Source: Ctena decussata (lineage: Eukaryota > Mollusca > Bivalvia > Lucinida > Lucinidae). Taken from it: DNA of 64,000 bases. The position numbers and the translations under genes are program-made. The notes under the pieces were generated by a model, which was not told the DNA's origin, ran no database searches, and saw only the letters and a list, made by a program, of their open reading frames with translations. Positions 11,400 through 23,900 of the stretch are shown in pieces; the stretch's first letter is position 1, and each line of letters opens with the position of its first letter. The DNA lies in the NCBI GenBank assembly GCA_963989385.1, contig OZ022511.1, positions 7,006,001 through 7,070,000 on the forward strand. Direction: 5' to 3'.

Positions 11400-11725
11400 A
11401 ATTAAACTGCATAGATTCCCAGACTGGTTTGCATTTTTTGTAAATGTGTATTTGCAAATGGCAGAGACACAAACCAGTCTGTGAATTTGTGCTGACTGGT
11501 TTGAGCCTCTGTTGTCTGCAAACGTGTTTGCAAACCTCAGAGACACAAACCAGTCTGTGAATCTATGCCGACTGGTTTGAGCCTCTGCTGTTTGCAAACA
11601 TGTTTGCAAACCTAAGAGACACAAACCAGTCTGTGAATCTATGCAGACTGGTATGAGCCTCTGCTATTTGCAAATGTGTTTGCAAACAGCAGAGACTAAA
11701 ACCAGTCTATGAATCTATGCAGCAC
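11400..11725. repeat. Four-copy tandem repeat, about 78 bp
   Basis: Units contain GAGACACAAACCAGTCTGTG, then GACTGGTTTGAGCCTCTG and TTTGCAAACATGTTTGCAAA. Each unit has two internal dyads (CCAGTC/GACTGG and the TTTGCAAA palindrome). The minus-strand open frame here is repeat translation. It lies just past the PRODH stop. Confidence 0.7.
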
Positions 11726-11756
11726 TTTTTGTGCAACACAGTCCAAACCACTTTGA

Positions 11757-11977
11757 CTACAACTTTTGCTCTGATGTTGGAGGTAAGTGTTTCATTGGAT
11801 CATATAATAATTGTCCAGATTTTAATCTCTTGAAAACTTCCTGTCGGATAAGAGTCTTCTCTTTTGCAACTTTCTTGAGCATACACTTGTTCTCCATGGC
11901 TCGCCGTGATAAGTATGGTAACACTTCTTCTATTCGACCATATGGTGTATATTTGTACACTGAATAACCTGCTTGAC
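11757..11977 (-). CDS. PRODH: PRODH terminal coding exon 13
   Basis: It encodes residues 546-618 and the TAG stop. It starts [14 protein letters not shown] and contains [14 protein letters not shown] with the paired arginines that bind the proline carboxylate in the family. The last 15 residues ([14 protein letters not shown]) are lineage-specific. I found no clear AATAAA just downstream on the minus strand. Confidence 0.95.
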
Positions 11978-14900
11978 CTGCAAGTAAACATAGATATCCA
12001 GATAATTAAGGTGGGGTTTAGAGGATAATCTAACATAATTTGTTTTATTTCTCAACAAGAACGTAAGTTGTGACCCCATAAAAACATGCCAATACGGTTC
12101 TAATAAGGGGTTTTATGCAGAAATATGAAAAACTATCCCTAAATTATCTCTGTTCGCCCTCTTTATCTGCAGCACTGAATATGATATACAGGATCACGAT
12201 GATACTTGTCAGACTTTGCAGTACATATATGAGCCGTGACACGAAAAAACCAACAATGTTGTTGTGCGCTGACCCAAGACTCAGATCAGCCTGGGCATCC
12301 ACCAAGTTTGACCAGACTCTTTGTTAAGTGCTCAAAGGGTATTTAAAAGTATAAGCTACCTCCATGCGGACAGCGAAGACTCTGATCAGACTGGGCAGAT
12401 GCCCAGGCTGATCTGAGTCTGCGCTAGGTGCAAAACCACATTGTTGGTTTTCTCATGTCGCGGCTCATATATGAATAATATGGGCCATGCAACTGACAGA
12501 GTGTGCTCTTGTTTACCTAGAATCTAATCCTTTCACCTTCTCAATCTAAATGTAATAGTTCCTAGTGTCCAGCTATCCAAAATCCTACAAGAGCCAATTC
12601 TTTCCTTCAAGAGTCGACCACCATTGAAAAGGAAGGAAAAAATGAAAATGTTAAAAATGCTTCCCCTGATAAAGAGTACAGTTCCAGCTAAATGTTCTCT
12701 GTTACACTACAGTTTTGACAGTTATAACTGCTCAGTCTGTTATCCATGTCTAGTCTGAAATAACAACAATTAATGTCATATTTTGGTGGTTAAAAGCCAA
12801 TTATGGTGGAATTTTAGCTACTTTTTCACAGAAAATTGATGGTGTGCATATTGGGAAGGGGTATGTAATATTGTGACCCAGATGTTGGTACTGTAAATAT
12901 TCTAAAAACAGGGCCTGCGAGAACTTCTGTGCAGAAAGTTACAGCTGCGGTAACTCTTCCACGTAACTCTTCCACGGTCCTATCTGACCCATTGGTAAGA
13001 CTTTTAAATAGTATAGAATATATTTTTGCAAAAATCGAAATCAGAAATGTTTACTAGTGATGTATACATCATAAGACAAACCTCCACCAGGACCTGTCAT
13101 CAGAGAAGCTAGTCCCTAGCAGTACTATCACAGGCACAGACAGGACAATTACATAAGCATAACCATCAGGGCTAGGTGTCAGATGAGAGTGTTTGCCCAA
13201 ACTTTGTTTCCAAAATGCCATTTATAAAGGTAAAGGTTTCCCATAACCTAGTTGCAGTAGGAGCAGTAGGGGTTGGAGGCCCACTGTATCTTGGACACAG
13301 CATATAAAAGGCAGAACTTATCCCTCTCCAGTTGCTGCCTTATCCTTCCCTGATTTGAAAAAGGTGCCCATTTACTGCTGGGTTGACAAAGTTTTCCAGT
13401 GGGGAACTGAACCAAGTCAGGATTCAAACTCAAGACCTTCTACACCATAACCAAGCATCTCTAACCACTTGACCACCACCCCTTTCTTAGACACTTGAGC
13501 CGCGACACGAGAAAACCAACAAACTGGTTGTGCACCCAGTGCAGACTCACATCAGCCTGGGCATCCGCCCAGTCTAATCAGACTCTCCACTAAGCGCTTA
13601 AAGGGTAGCTAAGGGTCTAATCTACCTCCATGCGGACAGCAAAGACTCTGATCAGACTGGGCGGATGCCCAGGCTGATCTGAGTCTGCGCTGGGCGCACA
13701 ACCACTTTGTTGGTTTTCTCACGTCGCAGCTCACTTGTGAATTGGGAGGGTATCTGTTAGGAGAAATATGGTGTCTCAATTTTAACCCATTAATGCCTAG
13801 TGGACTCTTCTAACTGCATATATTGGACGAGTCCATTTCTCGTTTTAGGGGTGTCAGGTTTAGTTTAGTTTTCGATGTTTTGTTTTATTTTGAGGAAAAA
13901 TACCCATTTGTCATATGCAAAAAGTTTAGACCCTGATCAGACTCCGCATTTGTGGCGTCTGATCTGGGTCTGCACTGTTTGCCTATATCCAATTTTTGGG
14001 GGTTAACTATCTGTGCAACCTACCTAGGGGAAAGCTGACTTGGTCACACATTCCCAACAACTGACCGAAACAGATCAACCTGTCTGAGGGCTTGATATCA
14101 AATTCCTTCATCCTGCAGTAAATGAACATTCACATTCTGTCATTAGTTTGGTCCAACATAACCAATGATCAGGTTCAACCAGACTAACACCCAGGGTTCG
14201 AGGTTTTAAAATTTGGGAATAATCTCAAACTCAAAATAAAGCACACTGATTGGCTACCTCCGAGCATGTGCTCGGAAGCAGCCAATCAGTATGCTTTATT
14301 TTGAGTTTGAGAATGTACTCAAGTTTTATAGCCTCTGGGCCAGGCTGGACCAGACTAACGGTAAAAATATATTTTATCAAACAGCACATTTCACATTAAA
14401 CCGTATTAAATCAAATAATCTTTTCAAACAACATAACTGATGTAAACTGCAACTGAACATATCACTTTTCTATTATAGTAATACACTGTAAAACAAATGT
14501 GTGCTGCCACTGCTGTTGTTTAAGTGATTTGTGGCAATAGTTTTCAGTATTTCAGAACAATGCCTAAATTTACCTATTTAATAAATAGTGATAAAAACAT
14601 TCACAATTTATCTTTCTCTGCAAAATTAGAAAAGTGTCTTAAAGTAAAAAAAAGTTTTGTTTAAATAGAATATTTAAACAATATTACAGTTGCTAACAGG
14701 TTATGGGATAGACTAGAACAGCTAATGTTTACTGCAAGATCAGACATGTTAAGTTTTGAAATTTAAAATTAGGGAGACAGCACGTGTGAGTCAGTTTGGC
14801 GATCATAACAGCTGTTTTTAGAATTTTGACACTTCTCAACCACTTACTTCTCCACTGTATATTTCACTGTGTCTTCATTATGACTGGCAATCATAACAGC

Positions 14901-17900
14901 TATTTTCCCTCTATCTCTCATCTGTATCTGTCTCATAACTTCTCGTAACACCTTGTGGTACATTCCCGTTGTGGCATCGTAAGTTGGGTTGATGGGATCT
15001 TCATAGCCTATCTGGGCTGCTCGCTCTCTCTCCTGGAATATATCATGATTACTGTAAAAGTTCTGAGTATTGGGACAGATAGATCCATGCATCCAGTGCA
15101 GACCCAGATCAGACTGCTCCCAAAGGAGCAGTCTGATCAGGGTCTACAATGTTTGCAAAAGAAGATTGCATAAGAAGATCTGCATCTTTTGCACATATTT
15201 CTGCAATCTTAAAAAAATACTTTTATCTTCAGAACAATTATGGTGATATCTTTAGGCACAGGCGAAGCTTAGTCCGTGAAACACTTCAAAGTGTCATAAA
15301 TTGGGAAGATCGTATCTCCTTTAAAAATATTGTACTGTGTTGTATTGGAAACTGGATGACAAGGTTTAGAAATACTCCTCAAATAAAGCTTCAAACTCCT
15401 GTGATTTTAGGTGCTCCAATTTTTAGAACTTTTATACCATAATTACTCCAAATATTGGAACACCTTAAACACACTTACTGTACTTTGACATGTATTGGGG
15501 TGCTCCACCATTCTTACAAAGGGAAACAACTTGTGTTTCTTATTATTTGCTTCCATGGTTGATGAAACCCTTCAAACATGTCTAAAATAATAAGGGAAAA
15601 ACTCTGCTCCATACGACCTAGGGGAAACTTCTTTCCTTATAGAATTATCCCTTGCGGAAAAGACAGTCAAATATGAAAATGGCTGAGTTGCTTCTCCTTA
15701 AAAATTTCCTATTCATCTTAAAGTAATCCTAAAATCTGAATTAGTGGATTTTACTCTACAACAATGAGTTAGGCACATCTAGCAAAATGTCAACTAGGAG
15801 CAGTCTGATCAGGGTCTACACTGCTTTATCATGCACATTTAACCCAGTTATAAAAATTCTGCTGGTTTAACAATGCATTATAAATTTCTAAAATTGACTC
15901 TTTCATTTATAAGCATTCAAAAGAATGGCAGATTCAAAAGTCTCAAAGAGCTGTTTGTTTGTATCTTATTCAAACATTTATTTTGAACAACTCAACATTA
16001 GCTTTATACTGAATACCGGTAAAAGAAAACATAACAATATACACAATGTGGCTATAAGCTATCATAAATGAGCCGTGACATGAAAAAACCAACAAAGTTG
16101 TTGTGCGCCCAGCGCAGACTCAGATAAGACCAGGTCAGGCTCTTTGCTAAGTGCTTAAAGGATAGCTTAGGGTCTAAGCTACCTTCATGCCGACAGCAAA
16201 GACTGATCAGACTCGGCGAATGCCCAGGCTGATCTGAGTCTGCGCTGGGCACAAAACCTCTTTGTATGTTTACTCGTGTCTCGGCTCAATTAAAGTGCTA
16301 CCTGTTCCATATATGCACCTCGAACCAATTTACACCCAAAATAGAAGTCATTTCTTCTGGCTGTGTCTAGGTCTATCCTGATATTGTGATGTGCTGCCTA
16401 CAAACACAAATTACAACAATGAACTTAACTTACAGAGTAACTAGAAACATGGTAACTAATAGGGCCCCGCCTTTATGAAACTGTTGACAACATTTAAGTC
16501 ATATGTGCCCAACCAGAAATAACAATACCAGCTTTCTGTTATCATGTTGTTCCTTCCTATTCAATATGTTATTTGAAATTAAGCCTCTGGTAGTGTCATC
16601 AAGATATGGGCAAAATACCAAATCATGATTGATTAAAACATGGGCAACAACTCTATGAAGCTGGAAACTTATGTTACCATTCTTGCATTCTGCACACCTT
16701 CAGCTCATCTGACAATGCTTTATATTTGTACCAAGTTTTATAAAAAATATCTTCAAAGGCTTTAAAGTTATAGACTGGACAAGATCCATACCTAAAATAA
16801 CAAAGGGTTATAACTCTGTTAAAAATGAAGTTGTAGTTATGGTTCTTTTTCTCTACACATTGTCCAATGATGTTTATATTTGTACAAAGTTTTGTGAAAA
16901 TATCTTCAACAATTTTAAAGTTAGAGGTTGAACATGTTTTCCAGACTGTCAACTAGAAAGGGGAATAATTCCGTAAAAAATGTAGATGAAGTTACAGTTC
17001 TTATTCTCTGCTCATTGTCTGATGATGCTTTATATTATATACAAGTTCTATGAAAATATCTTTGATGCTTTAAAAGCTATACAGCGGACATGATTTCTAT
17101 AAACAAAATTACAAAGGGGCATAATTCAGTAACAAGTGTAGGCAGAGTTAGGATTCTGGTTCTCTGCACATCATCTGATGATGATTTACATTTGTACCAA
17201 GTCATGTGAAAATATCTCTTACGGTTTCAGAGTTAAAAAGTGGACACGATTTCTGCCCTAAAATTTCAAAGGGGCATAATTCAGTAAAAAAACATAGCCA
17301 GAGTTATGGTTCTTGTTCTCTGCATATCGTCTGATGATGCTTTACACTTGTACCAAGTCTCGTGAAAATATCTCTAACGGGTTCAGAGTTATGAAGCGGA
17401 CATGATTTCTGTACTCAAAATTACAAAGTGGCATTATTCAGTAAATAATGTAGACAGAGTTATGGTTCTTGTTCTCTGCACATCGTCTGGTGATGCTTTA
17501 CATCTGTACCAAGTCTGGTGAAAATATCTCTAATGGTTTCAGAGTTATGAAGCGGACATGATTTCTGAACTCAAAACTACAAAGGGACATAATTCAACAA
17601 GAATTCCGCGGAATGCTATGTCGCACCTGCAATGCACTTCCACAGTAGTAAAGAATTTAGTTAAAAAAACTTGTATGAGAAATGGACAACAAGAGGGCCA
17701 TGAGGCCCTGAATCCCTCACCTGAACAACTGGCAAAGTGACTTTTTCTATGTCTGAAATTGTCAAAATATGAGTCTTGGGTCAAAAGTCAAAGAATGACC
17801 ATGACCTCTTGTAATCATAAATCTTCATGTACTCATTAAGACAACCATATATACCATTTTAGGCCAAAATTTTCAAACTTTCGATGAATTTTATGTTCTA

Positions 17901-20900
17901 CCATTTTCCCATATTTGACCATGCTGCAAAAAAGATCAAGGTCTTGGTAGTACTCTAGTACTCCATGCTACTTACCAACTTTCAAGGTCATAGGTGTATT
18001 GGTTCTGGAGAAGAAAAATATTAAAGGTTTATACAATAAATGGGTATGACGACCATGCAGGTCATGTGACCTAGACCGTTTGAACAAATTTTTGTGAAAT
18101 GTGTTTACAATTGGCCCTTTGTCTTTTGAGGAAATGTTTGAAAATGTCAAAATATGAGAAATCTGGGTCAAAAGTCAAAGAATGACCTTGACTTCTTGTA
18201 CTCATAATTCTTCATGACCTCATTAAGACAACTGTATATACCAATTTTAAGGCCAAAATCTTCAAAACTTCCCATGAAATCTTACGTTGTAGCATTTTCC
18301 CATATCTGACCTTGCTGTAAAAAGGTTCAAGGTCATCCCAAGGTCATAATTTGAATAATCTTGATAGTACTGGAGCACACAATGCTACATACCAGGTTTC
18401 AAGGCCATCTGTCAATTGGTTCTGGAGAAGAAGATTTTTAAAGGTTTTTTAGCATATATGGGCATGGCGGCCATGTTGATCATGTGATCCAGACCATTTG
18501 AAGAAATTTTCATTCCCTCAACCCCTGAAGGGTCTATATGATATCTGGTTACAATTATTGGCTCAGTAGCTTTTAAGAAGAAGTTTGAAATTGTCAGACT
18601 ATAAGAATTCAGGGTCAAAGGTCAAAGAACGACCTTGACCTCTTGTATTCATGAGTCTTCATGTACTCATTTAGATGGCTGTATTTATCAATTTTTAGGC
18701 CTTAATATTCAAAACTTTCCATGAATCATATGTTGTAGCATTTTCCCATATTTGACCTTGCCGTAAAAAAACAGTCAAGGTCAACCCAAGATCATAATTT
18801 GAACAATCTTGGTAGTAATTGTATACCCGATGTTACTTACCAAGTTTCAAGGCCATCGGCCTATTGGTTCTTGAGAAGAAGTTTTTTTAAGGTTTTTACC
18901 ATATATGGACATGGCAGCCATGTTGGTCATGTGACCTGGACCGTTTGATCAAATTTTTATTCCCTGTACCCCTGGAGGCTCTAGATGAAATTAAATTACA
19001 ACTGACCAAGTGGTTTTTGAGGAGATTGTTTGAAATTTTCAAAATATGAGAGTTCTGGGTCAAAGGTCAAAGAATGACCTTGACCTCTTGTACCCATAAA
19101 TCTTCATGTACTCATTAAGATGACTGCATATACCAACTTTATGGCCTTAATCTTCAAACGTTTCCATGAAATCTCATGTTGTAGCATTTTCCCATATTTG
19201 ACCTTGCCGTAAAAAAGGTCAAGGTCAACCAAAGGTCATAATTTGAACCATCTTGATAGTACTAAAGTACCCAATGCTACATATCAAGTTTCAAGGCCAT
19301 CTGTCTATTGGTTCTTGAGAAGAAGATTTTTAAAGGTTTTTACCATATATGGGCATGGCGGCCATGTTGGTCATGTGACCTGGACGGTATGAATAAATTT
19401 TTCATTCCCTCAACCCCTGTAAGCTCTATATGGAATTTGGTTTCAACTGGCCCAGTGGCTTTTAAGGTGATTGTTTGAAACTGTCAAAATATCAGAGTTC
19501 TAGGTCAAAGAATGACCTTGACCTCTTGTACTCATAAATCTTCATGTACTCATTAAGATGACTGTAGATACCAATTTTTAGCCCAAAATCTTCAATAGTT
19601 TCCAAGATATCTTACGTTCTAGCATTTTGCCATATAAAAGCATAAGGAAGCAAATTTGACCTTACCGTAAAAAAGGTCAAGGTCAACCCAAGGTCATAAT
19701 TTGAACAATCTTGGTAGTACTCGTATACCCAATGCTACATACCAAGTTTCAAGGCCATCGGCCTATTGGTTCTGGAGAAGAAGATTTTTTTAGGTTTTTA
19801 CCATATATGGGCATGGCGGCCATGTTGGTCATGTGACCAGGACCGTTTGAACAATTTTTCGTTCCTAAGTCCCCAGTAGGCTACATATGAAATTTGGTTA
19901 CAATCGGCCCAGCGGTTTCAGAGGAGAAGTCATTTGAAAGTGTGGACGGACGATGGACAGACGATGGACGGACGCCGGACGCCGGAGCCTTACCATCCTA
20001 TAAGCTCCCCCGGAGCCGCTGGCTCAGGTGAGCTAAAAATGCTAGGGTCAAGACAATTTTGGATGTAAAATTTTACTAAGCCAGAAGAGCATGAAATATA
20101 GGCCAAGGGTAGGAATAACTGCATATCCCTCGTGAATATTCTAAGAATAAACTTTATGCCAGTTGTGATGACTGCAGGTATCATACTTTCAGACAAAAGG
20201 ACTGAAACGCTAGGGCCAACATAACTTTGGGTGTAAAATTTTGTGAAGTCAGCAGAGCATTAAATATATGTCAGAATCAGAATCAGAACTGTTTACTGGT
20301 GATACGTTCATGGTGAGACAATCATTCACCAGGACCTGTGAATCAGGGAAGCTAGTCCCTAGCCCTTATAAGAGAAGTAAACTTAGTAACTGAATCCTCT
20401 GCACACTCAGCAGCAGAAATAAGTGAATCTTCCAGGGAATTCCAATCTCTAATAGTCTGGGGGAAGAAACTGGACTTGTAAACGTCAGTCCCAGCCAATG
20501 GGGTTTGAAATGTCAGGGAATGATGATTCCTGGTACGCCTATTTGGGGGAACAAGGTCATTTATAGGTATACTGGCTGCACCCCTCAGACCTTTGTAAAG
20601 CATTATAAGTCTACTATCTTTCCTTCTCTTTTTTAGGGATTCCCACTTAAGTTTCTCCAGAATGCCAGTCATACTCCCAGTTTCATATGTGTAATTTCCC
20701 GTTACAAATCTAGCTGCCCTTTTCTGCACCTTCTCAAGTTCATCTTGAAGAAGTATACTTTGAGGGTCCCAAACTGAACTGCCATACTCCAGGACTGGAC
20801 GCACCAGTCCCTTGTATGCTGACTCCTTAACATCCTGTGGACATGCTGCCAAGTTACGTCTGAGGAAGCCGAGGGTCCTATTAGCCTTTGTGCAAATATT

Positions 20901-23900
20901 ACTGACATGTGTGTTCCATTTCAAATCATTGGCAAAAGTTATGCCGAGATACTTGATAGTTTCTACATTACTGAGGACTGTTCCCTCTAAGGTATAGGAA
21001 GCATTGATCTTCTTGATCCGTTTCCTTGTAATTTGCATGTCAAGAGTAAATTAATTGCAACAGCCCTAAAGAACATTCTAAGAAGATTCTAGGTATATAG
21101 TTTGTGAGAAATGGACTTAAACACTAGGGTCGACATAATTTTGAATATAATATTTTACGAAGTCAGCAGAGCATGAAATATAGGTTAAGGTAAAAATAAG
21201 AGCAACAGCCCTCGAAAACATTCTTAGAAGAAGCTTAATGCCAGGTTTGATGATTCTAATTATCACAGTTTGCAAGAAATAGAATTAAATGCTAGGGTCG
21301 ACGTAATTGTTGAGGGACTGTTTTATGAAGTCATCAGAGCATGAAATATAGGTCAAGGGTAAAAATAAGAGCAATAGTCCTTGAGAACATTATAAGAAGA
21401 AGCTTTATGCCAGGTTTGATGATTGTCAGTATCATAGTTTGCGAGAAATGGACTTAAATGCTAGGGTCACGCTAGGGTCAAAACTATTGACAGACTGTTT
21501 TAAAAAGCCAGCAGTGCTTAAAATATAGGTCAGGGGTAAAAATAAGAGCAAAAACCCTCGAGATCATTCTAAGAAGAAGCTTTATGCCAGGTTTGATGAT
21601 TTTAGGTATCATAGTTTGCAAGAAATGAACTTAAACACTAGGGTCGACGTAATTGTTGACGGACGGACGAACGGAATGACTGACGGACGGACGGAAAAGT
21701 GAACTCCTATATCGCACCTTGCTAAAGCAGGTGCGACAATAAAAAATGTAAACAGAGTTATGGTTCTTGTTCTCTGCACATTGTCTGATGATGCTTTACA
21801 TTTGTACCAAGACTCTTAAAAATATCTCTAACAGTTTCAGAGTTATGAAGCGGACATGATTTCTGTACTCAAAATTACAAAGGGGCATAATTCAGTAAAA
21901 AATGTAGGCAGAGTTATGGTTCATGCTCTCTGCACATCGTCTGATGATGCTTTACATTTGTACCAAGTCTCGTGAAAATATCTCTAACGGTTTCAGAGTT
22001 ATGAAGCGGACACAATTTCTATACTCAAAATTACAAAGGGGCATGATTCAGTAAAAAATGTAGGCAGAGTTATGGTTCTTGTTCTCTGCACATCGTCTGA
22101 TGATGCTTTACATTTGTACCAAGTCTCGTGAAAATATCTCAAACGGTTTCAGAGTTATGAAGCGGACACGATTTCTGTACTCAAAATTACAAAGGGGCAT
22201 AATTCAGTAAAAAAAGTAGGCAGAGTTATGGTTCTTGTTCTCTGCACATTGTCTGATGATGCTTTACATTTGTACCAAGTCTCATGAAAATATCTCTAAC
22301 GATTTCAGAGTTATTGAGCGAACACGAAATGATGATGGAAGGACGGACGGACGGACGGACAGACAGCCAGACAGACGGACAAGGTGATTACTATAGGGCC
22401 TCCGCAGACTTCCTCTGACGGGGCCCTAAATATAGATCAAGGGTAGAAACTACTGCAACATGCATGGAGAAATTTCAAGAAGCAACTTTGTGCCAGGTGA
22501 TGAATGTAACCATTGACAGACTTTAACACTGATACTAAGGTGATAAATGTAACCATTGATAGACTTTAACACTGGTACTAATGCAACAATTATTGTGGAT
22601 GGGGACACATCAAAGGTTTTACTGAAAGCTGACAGACTGACAGAAAATGGACATCTTTGTCTCACCATGCCAAAGCAGGTGCTATAAAAATGACAACTAT
22701 TCCCTTGAAGGCGACTCTGCGACTGCACGATGCTTTCTTCCTCTGGCTTTTCTACCATCCCATATTGTTAATAAATTAAGTTTTTTAGAAAAATGCAAAG
22801 GGTAGACATGACATGATTATGTTCAACATAAAATGAAAAGTAAGCCACTGTCAGCGAAAACACTGGAACTGCAAAAATGGATGGTGTGAAATTTCTTTAA
22901 AAAACTAGACTATCACTAAAGGTGATGAATGCCCCCACCATATGCCTCACTAGATGAGTAATGTATTAAAACATATTTGTGTGAAGTTACATCAAAATCT
23001 GTCAATAAATAAAAGTGCTAAAGGGATGACAAAGTTTTTTTTTTTCTAAAAAAAGCAATTGTGACCTTGACCTTGGATCTACAACACTGAAAGGTGTACT
23101 TGTCCAAGATATTGTTATACCTAATATTTGTGTGCAGCTATATCAAAATCAGTTAACAAATAAAGGCGCTAGAAAATGACAAAGATTTACATGTACCTAT
23201 AATAGCATCTGTGACCTTGACCTTGGACCTACAATGCTGAAACGTGAATTTGTCCCAGATATTATCATGCTAAATATTTGTGTGAAGTTCTGTCAAAATC
23301 ATTCCAGAGGGATGACAACGTATTTTCTAAAAATAGCAAATGTGACCTTGACCTTGACCCTAAAATTCTGGATCGCGAACTTGTCCAAGATATTGTCACA
23401 CTTAACATTTGGGTGAAGTTACATCAAAATTGTCAATGAATAAAGGGGCTAGAGAGATGATAAAGTTTTTTCTAAAAATTGCAACTGTAACCTTGACCTT
23501 GGATCTCAATTTATTTAAGATACTGTTATACTAAACATTTATGTGAAGTTATATCAAAATCGATCCATAAATAAAAGCGCTAGAGCGATGCCCAAGTTTT
23601 TCTGAAAATAGCGACTGTGACCTTGACCCTGATCCTACCAACCTGAAACACAATCATGTTTGAGGTTTTGTCATACCCAATATAGCTGTGATGTAATACC
23701 AAAATAGGTTGATAAATGAGGCCACTAGAGCAATGACAAAAGGTGACCTTGTATATGAGCCATGGAAATACATGTATGGTCAAAATATGTATGTCATTCA
23801 AGGGGGCATAAATCTGCAATAAGGACCTGAGTCAAAGTCCTGTTTCCTTTATGCACATGTTCAATGCATGTATGACCTGTGTTGCAAGTTCCAAATCCAT

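Larger units (their letters stand above)
17596..21740. mobile_element. Array element B, inserted in A
   Basis: The start AACAAGA is followed by the hairpin ATTCCGCGGAAT and TCGCACCTGC; the end is TCGCACCTTGCTAAAGCAGG then TGCGACAATAA. The A unit (CATAATTCAGTAAAAAATG) is broken exactly at its borders. B units of about 170 bp (GAGAAATGGACTTAAA, GCTAGGGTCGACATAA, AGCAGAGCATGAAATATAGG) flank C and the LINE. Confidence 0.75.
16439..22433. mobile_element. Array element A (outermost of a nested set)
   Basis: The start AACTAGA (16439) is followed by TAGGGCCCCG; the end carries CGGGGCCCTA, its inverted repeat, after a CAGA-CTTCC-TCTG hairpin. The core is a tandem array of about 156-bp units (GGGGCATAATTCAGTAAAAA, GTTATGGTTCTTGTTCTCTG, GATGATGCTTTACATTTGTA) at 16680-17590 and 21740-22330, split by element B. 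It ends in GGACGGACGGACG. There is no gene inside. It is in PRODH intron 9, except that the start touches the region beside exon 10. Confidence 0.75.

Noticed and set aside
17968..18618. Minus-strand frames such as [15 protein letters not shown] and [13 protein letters not shown], repeated at 56403 and 57173
   Set aside because: These similar peptides are translations of the 440-450-bp array unit, each broken by stops at different points.
20352..21038. Intact LINE ORF2 gene
   Set aside because: Only the C-terminal part is present; the ATG comes from the target site and the RT catalytic core is missing.
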